From NCBI GenBank assembly GCA_964522165.1, contig CAZFVV010000009.1, positions 10,903 through 74,902 of the forward strand: 64,000 nt of DNA. The letters are read 5' to 3'. Under the pieces are notes generated by a model. It worked only from the letters and a program-made list of their open reading frames with translations, did no database searches and was not told the origin of the DNA. The DNA is from JABWBP01 sp964522165 (GTDB taxonomy: Bacteria > Calditrichota > Calditrichia > RBG-13-44-9 > J075). The position numbers were made by a program, and so were the translations under genes. Position 1 is the first letter of the stretch, and every line of letters starts with the position of its first letter. Positions 8,578-16,839 of this stretch are shown here, piece after piece.

Positions 8578-9507
8578 AGGCCAATTCCATGTCAGGAGTA
8601 CGACCCCGCCCATCCGGGGTTGCAGCGCAGCAATCCCGACTCTTCGAGATTGTACCGTTTCCCCCGGTCGAATATAATAGAAATGGGCGATGAAATGCAC
8701 AAAAGAAAAACGCTCATACTGAGCAACAGTGGAATGACACGACCGAACCGAAGTTGTCATTCCCGCGAAAGCGCACAGGCGTAAACCTAAGCGAGCGAAA
8801 CCGTCAATCGGGGTTAAAACCCCTCTGTTTCGAGTAGGCTTCGTATTCCCCGACATTTATGTCGGGGATAAGGGAAATAACACTAAAATCGCGGGTTTTA
8901 ACCCCCAATCCTGGCCGCAAATTGCTTAGGTTTACGCCTGTGCGCGAATGCGGGAATCTTCTTATAACTACTCCTTATCCTTATCTTCCACAGTCCTCCG
9001 TAAGAGCGAAGAAAAACCCGGCCGGCAATCGAAGGAAATAAAATATTGCTGTTGCTTTTAACCTTTTCATATTTGTATGTTCTCCGTCGCCGTTCGCGGA
9101 ATCATTAATAACAGGCTGATCAAGTAACCCCCGCGGCGGCCCAATGTAACCATGAAGCAATTTTATCAACCAACAGGAGTGATCGATGATCATCACCGAT
9201 GGATTCACCCGCCGGTCGTTTCCCAAGAAATTGCGTGAAACGGTCGAGGATGGCCGGCCCTGGTAATCGGAGCGCCGCATTTTACCGTGTCGTAAAGATT
9301 TGACGTGCTTTATGCTGTTTTGAAGTTCCCTCCGTTCCAGGCCATCCTTTCCTTTCAATCAATTTTGCTTTTTAAATTTTGACAAACGGGACGCAACCGT
9401 CCCAACGAAACCGCTGCCGCGGCTCATTCTGCATGGCCCCGGTTCGCGGAACCGATACGCAAACGCATACAAACGCGCAAGCTGTTACTGAAAGGACGTG
9501 ATCATTT
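8578..9507. other. Long intergenic region between pyrD and the MATE gene
   Basis: 930 bp with no convincing gene. It holds the nested repeat at 8755-8960. A 26-codon frame at 9186-9266 with an AGGAG site upstream has no recognised homologue. The rest appears non-coding, and it must contain the divergent promoters of pyrD and the MATE exporter gene. Confidence 0.5.
8774..8942. mobile_element. 169-bp inverted-repeat (MITE-like) element inserted in a TGTCATTCCC palindrome
   Basis: 19-bp perfect terminal inverted repeats (CACAGGCGTAAACCTAAGC at 8774-8792 and its complement at 8924-8942). Internal inverted repeats include GGGGTTAAAACCCC with GGGTTTTAACCCCC, and CCCCGACA/TGTCGGGG. The element is flanked by CGCGAAAGCG (8764-8773) and CGCGAATGCG (8943-8952), a 9/10 direct repeat; joining the flanks rebuilds the dispersed TCATTCCCGCGAA-GCGGGAATC palindrome. 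No protein is encoded. Confidence 0.7.
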
Positions 9508-10938
9508 ATGCTGTTCCGAAGACTGAAAAATCGCTGGACGGAAAAAAACGGATATGCAGAAGTGTTGAAACTCGCCTTCCCGTTGATTTTGAGCACCGGG
9601 TCCTGGAGTTTGCAGCACTTTATCGACCGGATGTTTTTAACCTGGTATTCCCCGGCAGCCATAGCCGCTTCCCTGCCGGCGGGAATGGTGAACTGGACCC
9701 TGGTGAGCCTGTTTGTGGGGATGGCCGCGTACGTGAATACCTTTGTGGCGCAGTATTACGGCGCACGGCGGCCGGAACGCATCGGCCCGGCGGTGTGGCA
9801 GGGCATCTGGTTATCCCTGCTGGCGGCGGCGATCATCCTGCCCTTCTATCCCCTGGCCGGCTGGATTTTCGGGATTTTTGGGCATACCCCGGAAGTGCAA
9901 GAGCTGGAAACGGTTTATTTCCGCATCCTGCTCATCGGGGCGCCCTTTGCGGTGCTCTCCAACGCCGTTTCCGGCTTCTTTTCCGGGCTGGGCCGAACCT
10001 GGGTGGTGATGTGGGTGAACTTCTTCGCCACCGGGGTGAACATTGTGTTGGATTACCTGCTCATTTTCGGGAAATTCGGTTTCCCGGAGTTAGGCATGGC
10101 CGGGGCGGCCTGGGCGACCACCATCGCAGTGGCAGCTTCCACGGGGCTGTTTTTCTTCCTGATGGCGCGCTCGAAATTCGACGCCGAATATCATACCCTC
10201 AAAGGCTGGCGGTTCGAGCTGCCGCTCTTCCGCCGCCTGATTCGCTACGGGCTGCCCAGCGGGTTGCAGTTTCTGCTGGAGATATTCGCCTTCACCCTCT
10301 TTATCCTGATCGTCGGCAAAATCGGGATATTAGAGCTGGCGGCCAGCAATATCGCCTTCAATATCAATTCCCTGGCCTTTATGCCCATGTACGGATTTAC
10401 CATCGCGGTATCCACCCTGGTGGGACAGCGGCTGGGGGAAAACCAGCCGGAACAGGCCGAACGCTCCGCCTGGTCGGCGTTCCACATGGCGCTGGGATTC
10501 TTCGGAGTGCTGGGATTGGCCTATTTTGTGATACCGGGGGTTTTTACCTGGCCGTTCGCTTTCCAGGCGGATCCGACGAACATTTCCCCGATCCTGGAAT
10601 TGACCGCCGTTCTGCTGCGCTTCGTGGCCTTTTACTGCCTTTTCGACGCTGCCAACATGATCTTTTCCGGCGCCCTCAAAGGCGCGGGAGATACCCGCTT
10701 TGTGGCCGTGGCCAGCGTGGTTTCCTCCTGGGGATTCATGTTGATCCCCTCGCTCATCGGGGTGTACCTGTTCCAGACCGGCATCTACTGGCTGTGGGTA
10801 TTTGTTACCCTTTACGTGATGGGTTTGGGAGTCGCGTTCTGGTGGCGCTTTATCAAAGGCCGCTGGAAATCCATGCGGGTGATCGAAACCGAAGGCGAGG
10901 AGGCGCTTAAACCGGCGACGGCGTTCGTGCAAGAATAG
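9508..10938 (+). CDS. MATE-family multidrug/Na+ (or H+) efflux transporter
   Basis: Integral membrane antiporter of the NorM/DinF type that expels cationic compounds. The 476 aa contain about 12 hydrophobic segments in two related halves. Family-like segments are LAFPLILSTGSWSLQHFIDR near the N-terminus, FVAQYYGARRPERIG in the first half, and its counterpart VSTLVGQRLGENQPEQAERSAW in the second. ATG at 9508 follows an AAAGGACG ribosome-binding site. Substrate is unknown. It is monocistronic and convergent with the oxidoreductase at 11170. Confidence 0.9.
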   Translation: MLFRRLKNRWTEKNGYAEVLKLAFPLILSTGSWSLQHFIDRMFLTWYSPAAIAASLPAGMVNWTLVSLFVGMAAYVNTFVAQYYGARRPERIGPAVWQGIWLSLLAAAIILPFYPLAGWIFGIFGHTPEVQELETVYFRILLIGAPFAVLSNAVSGFFSGLGRTWVVMWVNFFATGVNIVLDYLLIFGKFGFPELGMAGAAWATTIAVAASTGLFFFLMARSKFDAEYHTLKGWRFELPLFRRLIRYGLPSGLQFLLEIFAFTLFILIVGKIGILELAASNIAFNINSLAFMPMYGFTIAVSTLVGQRLGENQPEQAERSAWSAFHMALGFFGVLGLAYFVIPGVFTWPFAFQADPTNISPILELTAVLLRFVAFYCLFDAANMIFSGALKGAGDTRFVAVASVVSSWGFMLIPSLIGVYLFQTGIYWLWVFVTLYVMGLGVAFWWRFIKGRWKSMRVIETEGEEALKPATAFVQE

Positions 10939-10939
10939 G

Positions 10940-11165
10940 AAGTTAAGAGCCAGGAGACAGGAGACAAGAAACAAGAGACAAGAAACAAGAGTCATGAACC
11001 GGCAGGCCGGTGTCAAATTTTCTCCCTGGCTATCCTGGCACAATGTCTTCACCAGGCTCTTGGGATCTGGCTCTTATTTCTTCTGAAGGGATGCCCGCGA
11101 CATCGGTTCCTGAGTCCTGGCTCTTGGCTCTTGGCTCTTGGCTCTTGTTTCTTGGTTCTTATTTT
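10940..11165. repeat. Inverted phrase repeat (ACAAGAAACAAGAG / CTCTTGTTTCTTG)
   Basis: In the gap between convergent genes, a run of GAGACAAGAAACAAGAG-type units is mirrored by GGCTCTTGGCTCTTGGCTC units about 110 bp later, so the transcript could fold into a long imperfect hairpin. It may serve as a bidirectional terminator. Confidence 0.6.
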
Positions 11166-11169
11166 TGCC

Positions 11170-11853
11170 TTACTTTACAATCTTGAAATTGAACATCGGG
11201 GTTTGCAGCACGCCGAAGAGGCGCACCCAAATCGGCAGCAGCATTTCGCTGCCGCGCGCGGTGGTGATATCGCCGAGGTCGATTACTTCTTTCCAGCCAA
11301 ACCAGTTTTTCAGATAATCAACAACCTTTGCTTTGGCGCTCGCGTCGTTGCCGCTGACGAAAATGTGGTGGTCGGCGCCGGCAACCTGGCGGGGATTGAT
11401 CATTACGTAAGCGTTGACGGTGTTGAGGGTTTTGACCACTTTCAGCTTCGGGAAAGCCCGCTGAATCTGCTCTCCCAGGGAATCGGTGTTGCAGACCGTC
11501 AGCGAAGGGGGCATTCCTTTGGAGAAATCCAGGGGATTGGAGAGGTCCAGCAGAATTTTCCCGTTCAGATTCGCTTCCCCGGCGGATTGCAAGGCTGGCA
11601 ACGCGCCCGTTCCGGCGGTGGCGTTGATCAGCACTTCGCTGTGGGCGGCGGCTTCCGCAAAGGTCGCCAGTTTAACCTTGGGATTCTTTTTCTGCCATTC
11701 GCGGTAAGGCGGGTTGCCGTAGGGGCCGGGATTGGCGCTCGCCAGCGTCCTGGCAACGTCGCGGGTTCCGATGGTAACCTCGTGGCCTGATTCTACTAAC
11801 TTTCCGGCGAGGATTTGTCCCACCATGCCGGTTCCCATAATGCCGATTTTCAT
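11170..11853 (-). CDS. NADPH-dependent F420 reductase-like oxidoreductase
   Basis: 227 aa Rossmann protein of the F420-dependent NADP reductase (Fno)-like family. The N-terminus MKIGIMGTGMVGQILAG is a GxGxxG dinucleotide site and GTRD provides the NADP 2'-phosphate-binding Arg region. INATAGTGALPAL and LLDLSNPLDFSKG match the family's central region. Fno reduces F420, but many bacterial homologues act on other substrates, and no F420 biosynthesis genes are visible here; the cofactor partner is therefore unassigned. It is divergent from the sigma factor at 11986. Confidence 0.85.
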   Translation of the reverse strand: MKIGIMGTGMVGQILAGKLVESGHEVTIGTRDVARTLASANPGPYGNPPYREWQKKNPKVKLATFAEAAAHSEVLINATAGTGALPALQSAGEANLNGKILLDLSNPLDFSKGMPPSLTVCNTDSLGEQIQRAFPKLKVVKTLNTVNAYVMINPRQVAGADHHIFVSGNDASAKAKVVDYLKNWFGWKEVIDLGDITTARGSEMLLPIWVRLFGVLQTPMFNFKIVK

Positions 11854-11932
11854 GGCCTGTTCTCCTTTTTTATTTAGCCATTGTTGTGGTTTAGCGTTAA
11901 CTTCAGCGCAAAAATAAGCGGTTGCGCCTGTT

Positions 11933-11960
11933 TTGTCAAGCAGGCACTATTTTGTACAAT
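11933..11960 (+). promoter_or_regulatory. Housekeeping-type promoter of the ECF sigma gene
   Basis: TTGTCA (11933-11938) and TACAAT (11955-11960), each 5/6 to the sigma-70 consensus, with a 16-bp spacer. It ends 25 bp before the sigma-factor ATG, so constitutive transcription of the sigma factor is plausible. Confidence 0.6.
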
Positions 11961-11985
11961 GGTGTAAAAGGAACGATGCTCTCAA

Positions 11986-12528
11986 ATGATGAACAATATA
12001 ACGATAAATAAATTGCTTGACCATCGCGCAAAGCTGCTGGCCTTTGTGCGGGGAAAGATTTCCAACCCGGCCCTGGCGGAAGATATTTTGCAAGACAGCC
12101 TGCTCAAGGCGCTGCGGGCGGCGCCGGAATTGCGGGATGAAGAGAAGCTGGTTCCCTGGTTCTACCGCATTCTCAATAACGCCATTATCGACTACTACCG
12201 GCGCAGGGCAACGGCTTCGAAATACCGGGCGGCCTACAGCGAGGAAGCGGAACCGGCCGTGGAGCCGGAAGACGAGGCGGCCCTCTGCGTCTGCTTCCGG
12301 GAATTGATTCCCACCCTCAAACCGGAGTACGCCGGGCTGATCGAGGAACTGGAACTCTCCGGCGGCGATCCGGCGCAAGCCGCCCGGCGGCTGGGCCTCA
12401 CCCGCAACAACCTGAAGGTGCGCCGCCACCGGGCGCGCCAGGCGCTCCGCCAACGATTGGAAGAAACCTGCCGCCTCTGCGCAAAACACGGCTGCTTAGA
12501 TTGCACTTGCAATACGGCGCATGGTTGA
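11986..12528 (+). CDS. ECF-type RNA polymerase sigma factor with Cys-rich C-terminal tail
   Basis: 180 aa. Sigma region 2 covers about 15-75 (AEDILQDSLLKAL, WFYRILNNAIIDYYRR). Sigma4 is a helix-turn-helix at about 110-155 (AARRLGLTRNNLKVRRHRARQ). The protein ends in a metal-site-like tail: C162-x2-C165, H168, C170-x2-C173-x-C175. In the CorE-type ECF factors of Myxococcus a comparable Cys-rich tail senses copper directly, without an anti-sigma factor; no anti-sigma gene is seen here either. The next gene is a copper ATPase behind an ECF-like promoter, so it is probably a metal-sensing regulator of that operon. The AAGGAA upstream is 12 nt from the ATG, an unusually long spacing. Confidence 0.88.
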   Translation: MMNNITINKLLDHRAKLLAFVRGKISNPALAEDILQDSLLKALRAAPELRDEEKLVPWFYRILNNAIIDYYRRRATASKYRAAYSEEAEPAVEPEDEAALCVCFRELIPTLKPEYAGLIEELELSGGDPAQAARRLGLTRNNLKVRRHRARQALRQRLEETCRLCAKHGCLDCTCNTAHG

Positions 12529-12886
12529 AAAATTACCCGGAAGGGCGGGGTTCAGGCCAGGAGGAGGCTAAGACAAGCTGAATGTGGAGTGAAAACCTTC
12601 AAAATTCGACATTCAGTCTTCGACATTCGATATTCACCAAACGCCGAATTCTTTAACCTCGCATCAACCCGCCAAAGTCTCGCTTGAGATTCCTTTATTC
12701 ACCTCTTCCGCTATCGCTGTATTGAAAAAATACCTCTGAAAAGAAAAATCGCATCAAAAAAATACCCGCAAAACTGTAACCCTGGCGAAATGGTGCGTCT
12801 ATAGAAACAGAACACGGTTATTGTGATGCCGTGAGATAAAGGGGAAGGTATGAAAACGCAAGTGTAATCAAAAGAAGGAGATAAAA
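12529..12886. other. Gap between sigma factor and copB
   Basis: 358 bp without a gene. It contains a phrase repeat at about 12578-12640 (GAATGT, CGACATTCAG, CGACATTCG, ATTCACC units in both orientations) and then an AT-rich leader with the ECF-like promoter at 12775-12802. Confidence 0.6.
12775..12802 (+). promoter_or_regulatory. Candidate ECF sigma promoter upstream of copB
   Basis: TGTAAC (12775-12780), 15 bp, then CGTCTAT (12796-12802). This resembles the bipartite ECF pattern of an AAC-containing -35 and a CGTC -10. It lies about 85 bp before the copB start. The neighbouring sigma gene is the obvious candidate to recognise it. Confidence 0.5.
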
Positions 12887-14995
12887 ATGATGAAAGACCA
12901 TCATCATACTCATGCGCGCCATGAACATCATAAATATCACGCCCCTCCCCATGAAACGCAAAAGAAGTATGGCGCGGGCCTTGAGGCCGGCCATGAGCAT
13001 CATGCCGACCATACCGGCCACGAGGACATGTTCCGCAAGCGGTTTTGGATTTCGCTGATTCTCTCCATCCCGGTCATCCTTTTCGATCCCATGATCCGAC
13101 ACTGGGCAGGCTTCTCCATGCCCGCATTCCCCGGCAGCCGTTGGATTAGCCCGCTGTTTGGCGTTATCATTTTTTTCTACGGCGGGTTGCCCTTTCTGCA
13201 AATGGCCCTGCCGGAAATCAAAAACCGCAAACCGGGCATGATGCTGCTCATCTCCCTGGCGATTACGGTGGCCTTCGGCTACAGCTTAGCGGCGCTGTTC
13301 CTGCCCGGCCAAATGGGTTTCTTCTGGGAACTGGCCACCTTGATCGACATTATGCTGTTAGGCCACTGGATCGAGATGCGCAGCGTGCGCCAGGCTTCCG
13401 GCGCGCTGGATGAACTGGCCCGGCTGATGCCCGATACCGCGGAGCGGATCCGGGAAGACGGAAGTATCGAGGAAGTGCCGGTAAGCGCCCTGCAAAACGG
13501 CGACCTCGTACTGGTGCGTCCCGGCGGCAGCGTTCCCGCGGATGGGGTGTTGGAGGAAGGGGAATCCGATTTGAACGAAGCGATGATCACCGGGGAGTCC
13601 AAACCGGTGCGGAAAAAGGCGGGCGATCCGGTTATCGGCGGAACCATTAACGGAGACGGCAGTCTGCGCATCCGGGTGACCGCCACGGGGGAACAAACCG
13701 CCCTGGCCGGAATTATGCGCCTGGTAAAGCAGGCCCGGCAGAGCAAATCGAAAACCCAGATTTTGGCGGATAAAGCCGCCGGCCTGCTGTTTTACGTGGC
13801 GCTTGGTGCAGCAGCGGTTGCGGCAATTGTCTGGACAATAGCCATCGGCTTCGGCCATGATGTGCTGGCGCGGGTGGCCACGGTATTGGTCATCGCCTGT
13901 CCCCATGCCCTGGGACTGGCGGTTCCCCTGGTGGTCGCCATTACCACGGCGCTGGGAGCGGCCAGTGGCATCCTGGTGCGCGACCGCCTGGCGCTGGAAA
14001 AAGTCCGCCAGATTACCACCGTGGTTTTCGACAAAACCGGCACGCTTACCAAAGGAGAGTTTGGAGTGGTAAAAGTAGCCAGCGTGAATGGCGGCGAAGA
14101 AAACGAGGTGCTGGCCCTGGCATCCGCCATCGAAGGCGACTCTGAGCACACCATTGCCCGGGGGATTCGCCGCTCGGCGGAGGAAAAAAATCTTTCTCTC
14201 CCGACGGTTAGCAATTTCGAGGCTCTCAAAGGGCGGGGGGTGCAAGCGCAGAGCAATGGTTCCACGGTTTATTTAGGCGGCCCGCGCCTGCTGGAAATGC
14301 TGAAGATTGACCTGCCCGGATCACTCGCGGAATTTCAGAAGGAAGCGGAGCGAAGCGGCCACACCGCTGTGTATCTCATTCGCGATGAAAGGGTGATCGG
14401 CGGGCTGGCGCTGGCGGACGTCATTCGCCCGAAAAGCAGGCCGGCGATCCGCCAATTGCAGCAGATGGGCATCGAAGTGGCGATGCTCACCGGGGACAGC
14501 GAAACCGTGGCGCGCTCCGTGGCGGAGGAATTGGGAATTGACCGCTATTTTGCGGAAGTGCTGCCGGAGCACAAGGATCAAAAGATTGCCGAGTTGCAAA
14601 ATCAGGGCAAAAAAGTGGCCATGGTGGGAGACGGGGTGAACGACGCCCCGGCCCTGGCCCGCGCCGACGTGGGCATCGCCATCGGCAGCGGTACCGATGT
14701 GGCGATCGAATCCGCCGGAATTATCCTGGTAAAAAGCAATCCCCTGGACATCGTAAAAATCATGCACCTCAGCCGCGCCAGCTATCGCAAGATGATCCAG
14801 AATCTCTGGTGGGCGGCGGGGTACAACATTGTCGCGCTGCCGCTGGCGGCGGGAGTGCTGGCGCCGTTAGGAATCATCCTTTCCCCGGCCATCGGCGCGG
14901 TTTTGATGTCGCTCAGCACCATTATCGTGGCGCTCAACGCCCAGCTTTTGCGGAGATTGAAGTATGGCGAATTCAACGCGAATGAGGAAGTTTAA
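12887..14995 (+). CDS. copB: Copper-translocating P-type ATPase, CopB type (P1B-3)
   Basis: 702 aa ATP-driven copper exporter of the inner membrane. The N-terminus is a His-rich stretch (HHHTHARHEHHKYH, then HEHHADHTGHE) in place of the CxxC domains of CopA. The ion-path motif is CPH (C338-P-H340), which defines CopB-type pumps associated with Cu(II) or Ag(I). Other landmarks are the actuator TGES, the phosphorylation site DKTGTLT (Asp382), HTIARG-type His of the nucleotide-binding domain, and the hinge GDGVNDAP. Translation starts at ATG behind a strong AGAAGGAG site. The following gene has an almost identical ribosome-binding site and lies 41 bp away, suggesting one operon. Confidence 0.95.
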   Translation: MMKDHHHTHARHEHHKYHAPPHETQKKYGAGLEAGHEHHADHTGHEDMFRKRFWISLILSIPVILFDPMIRHWAGFSMPAFPGSRWISPLFGVIIFFYGGLPFLQMALPEIKNRKPGMMLLISLAITVAFGYSLAALFLPGQMGFFWELATLIDIMLLGHWIEMRSVRQASGALDELARLMPDTAERIREDGSIEEVPVSALQNGDLVLVRPGGSVPADGVLEEGESDLNEAMITGESKPVRKKAGDPVIGGTINGDGSLRIRVTATGEQTALAGIMRLVKQARQSKSKTQILADKAAGLLFYVALGAAAVAAIVWTIAIGFGHDVLARVATVLVIACPHALGLAVPLVVAITTALGAASGILVRDRLALEKVRQITTVVFDKTGTLTKGEFGVVKVASVNGGEENEVLALASAIEGDSEHTIARGIRRSAEEKNLSLPTVSNFEALKGRGVQAQSNGSTVYLGGPRLLEMLKIDLPGSLAEFQKEAERSGHTAVYLIRDERVIGGLALADVIRPKSRPAIRQLQQMGIEVAMLTGDSETVARSVAEELGIDRYFAEVLPEHKDQKIAELQNQGKKVAMVGDGVNDAPALARADVGIAIGSGTDVAIESAGIILVKSNPLDIVKIMHLSRASYRKMIQNLWWAAGYNIVALPLAAGVLAPLGIILSPAIGAVLMSLSTIIVALNAQLLRRLKYGEFNANEEV

Positions 14996-15036
14996 TCAAA
15001 GTTTCAGTATTTCAAACAACAAAAAGGAGATAAAAA

Positions 15037-15816
15037 ATGAACATGTTATCCGCAGCAGAAGCCGGCGTGCACGTAGAATTAGTCACTCCGGCAGATTTAC
15101 AGGCAGGGTCGCCTGCCTCCCATATCATCCGGCTTAGCGATGCGCTTACCGGGGCGCCGCTGACCGACCTGATTGCCAGCCACGAGCGGCTCCTCCACCT
15201 GATCATCATTCGCCGGGATTTGCAACACTTTCAACATTTGCATCCCCTGCCAACCGGGCAGCCCGGCGAATTCCTCGCCGATGTTTCCTTCCCCCGTAGC
15301 GGCGCGTATCTTTTCTTCATTGAATTCTCACGCAAAACCGGGAAGCATATTTTGCATCAGGAAACCATCGTTATCGGCAATGAGCCGGTCAGCGTCCCGG
15401 CGCTGGTTGAAGATAACGCCCCGAAAACCAGTGGCAAGGTGCGGGTCCGCCTTGAGGGAAATATTGCCGAAGCCGGCAAGGAAGTAACTTATATCTTTTC
15501 CTTAGAGGATTCTGAAACCGGCCAGCCGGTAGGGAATCTACAGCCGTATCTTGGCGCAGCAGCGCACGTGGTTATCCTCAGCGAAGATACCCGAACCTTT
15601 GCCCACGCCCACGGGGAGTCTGCTGCAGAAGGCATGGCGCAGCATTCAGGGATGTCGCATTCCGGCCACCACGGGCACGGAGCGGAAACCAAAGTAGGGG
15701 CAAGAGTGCAGTTTCAGCATACCTTTCCGGCGCCCGGCCTCTATAAAATCTGGGGCGAATTTCAGAACCGCGAGGGGGAGGTTCTCCGGGCAGATTTTGT
15801 GGTGCACGCCCGCTAA
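15037..15816 (+). CDS. His/Met-rich protein linked to copper ATPase, YtkA-like
   Basis: 259 aa with two beta-rich segments of YtkA/FixH-like character (about 1-115 and 120-259). The first contains HLIIIRRDLQHFQHLHPLP; the second carries a metal-ligand-rich insert of His and Met residues at about 189-214 (HAHGE, MAQHSGMSHSGHHGHG). No signal peptide or membrane segment is visible, so it appears cytoplasmic, unlike many periplasmic YtkA proteins. Co-transcription with copB and the His clusters suggest copper or silver binding as a chaperone or buffer. Family assignment is moderate and the metal is inferred. Confidence 0.65.
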   Translation: MNMLSAAEAGVHVELVTPADLQAGSPASHIIRLSDALTGAPLTDLIASHERLLHLIIIRRDLQHFQHLHPLPTGQPGEFLADVSFPRSGAYLFFIEFSRKTGKHILHQETIVIGNEPVSVPALVEDNAPKTSGKVRVRLEGNIAEAGKEVTYIFSLEDSETGQPVGNLQPYLGAAAHVVILSEDTRTFAHAHGESAAEGMAQHSGMSHSGHHGHGAETKVGARVQFQHTFPAPGLYKIWGEFQNREGEVLRADFVVHAR

Positions 15817-15885
15817 AAAACATCCTCCGGCTTTTTTGCCGCCGGCTTAATTTCCCGAGGAATGAATTATCACAACATCTTTTGC

Positions 15886-15950
15886 GCCACCCGGAGTTTC
15901 GCGAAGCCCCGCAGGGATAAACAATCCCTTCGGGAGAAACTCCCGGTGGC
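15886..15950. terminator. Long hairpin after the copper operon
   Basis: Arms 15886-15900 and 15936-15950 (GCCACCCGGAGTTTC and GAAACTCCCGGTGGC, one mismatch) enclose a second small stem GGGAT/ATCCC (15914-15918, 15924-15928). It lies 70 bp beyond the last copper gene. AAAATTTTTGATTTTTTTG follows downstream, which could supply a T tract for termination. Confidence 0.5.
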
Positions 15951-16088
15951 GGGAAGAAAATTTTTGATTTTTTTGTGCTGAATGGCTATTTTAAAACCGT
16001 AGATTATGATGGATGTGTTTTAAGGTAATTTACCGTTGACGGATTAGTGCCCGAACGACGCCAAGAAAATCACTTTCAGAGATTATTA

Positions 16089-16817
16089 ATGTTTGAACGA
16101 ATCAAGGGAAAAGGATTTCAAGTTCTTGCTCTTCATCACGCGGAAGCTATTTTAATACATGACATGAGTTCTGCCATAAAAGAGATTGAAGAGGTATTAT
16201 ACGGTATCACTATCCCAGTTCGGGAACTTGTTTATGGCGGGGGTGGCGAAGGGCAGTTAACACAAAGGCTTCGTCGTGAACTCACCAACACTTACGGTTG
16301 GAAGAAACACAATTTTGAGATCAAGAAAATCGTTGATGGGAAAGAAACCGAATCTATTTCACATGAAATCGACCATGTAAAAGTATATCCGAAAGGAATT
16401 TTTGTGCTTGAAATAGAGTGGAATAACAAAGATCCTTTCTTCGATCGAGATCTTGAGAATTTTAAACGATTACATGCTGAGGGTGTAATTTCAATCGGTG
16501 CTATTATTACCAGGGGTGAATCATTGCAGAACGGCCTGCGCGATCTTATCGAGGAATTTGCACGTAAGGAAGGCATCGCCAATATCGCAATGCTTACACA
16601 ATTTTACACACCCACCCCACGCCAGAGAGAGTTTATTGAAAAAGCAGCGAAGTCAAAAGGCTCGTTTGAAAAGGGATGGGCACATGCTTTTGTTTCGGAC
16701 AAATTCGGCGAAGCCACCACCCACTGGAAAAAGCTTGAAGAGCGTGTCGAACGAGGCGTCGGGAATCCTTGTCCTCTTTTGCTAATTGGAATCCCTAAAA
16801 ACGTTGTTATTGTTTAG
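16089..16817 (+). CDS. BglII/BstYI-like type II restriction endonuclease
   Basis: 242 aa from ATG 16089; a GTG at 16047 would add 14 residues, and neither has a strong ribosome-binding site. The core HEIDHVKVYPKGIFVLEIEW matches the BglII region around its catalytic Asp-Glu-x-Gln; here the residues are Asp95, Glu108 and Glu110, an ExE form as in BamHI. The downstream segment GVISIGAIITRGESL parallels the KVAIIITKGHMF segment of BglII. The enzyme probably cleaves a GATC-containing palindrome, but specificity cannot be read from sequence. Base composition is clearly more AT-rich than flanking genes, suggesting acquisition. It lies 22 bp before the methyltransferase. Confidence 0.75.
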   Translation: MFERIKGKGFQVLALHHAEAILIHDMSSAIKEIEEVLYGITIPVRELVYGGGGEGQLTQRLRRELTNTYGWKKHNFEIKKIVDGKETESISHEIDHVKVYPKGIFVLEIEWNNKDPFFDRDLENFKRLHAEGVISIGAIITRGESLQNGLRDLIEEFARKEGIANIAMLTQFYTPTPRQREFIEKAAKSKGSFEKGWAHAFVSDKFGEATTHWKKLEERVERGVGNPCPLLLIGIPKNVVIV

Positions 16818-16839
16818 AAATTTTTGGGAGGCAACTATC

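Noticed and set aside
8578..8856. N-terminal extension of pyrD
   Set aside because: The extra 93 codons run into repeat DNA and lack conservation; the class 2 start at 8577 fits the known N-terminus.
9186..9266. 26-codon ORF with an AGGAG ribosome-binding site in the pyrD-MATE gap
   Set aside because: No homology recognised and the gap is repeat-rich; too short to support as a gene.
9498..10910. 470-codon frame overlapping the MATE gene in another frame
   Set aside because: Low-complexity Arg/Gly-rich translation without helices; the MATE frame has clear family motifs and a ribosome-binding site.
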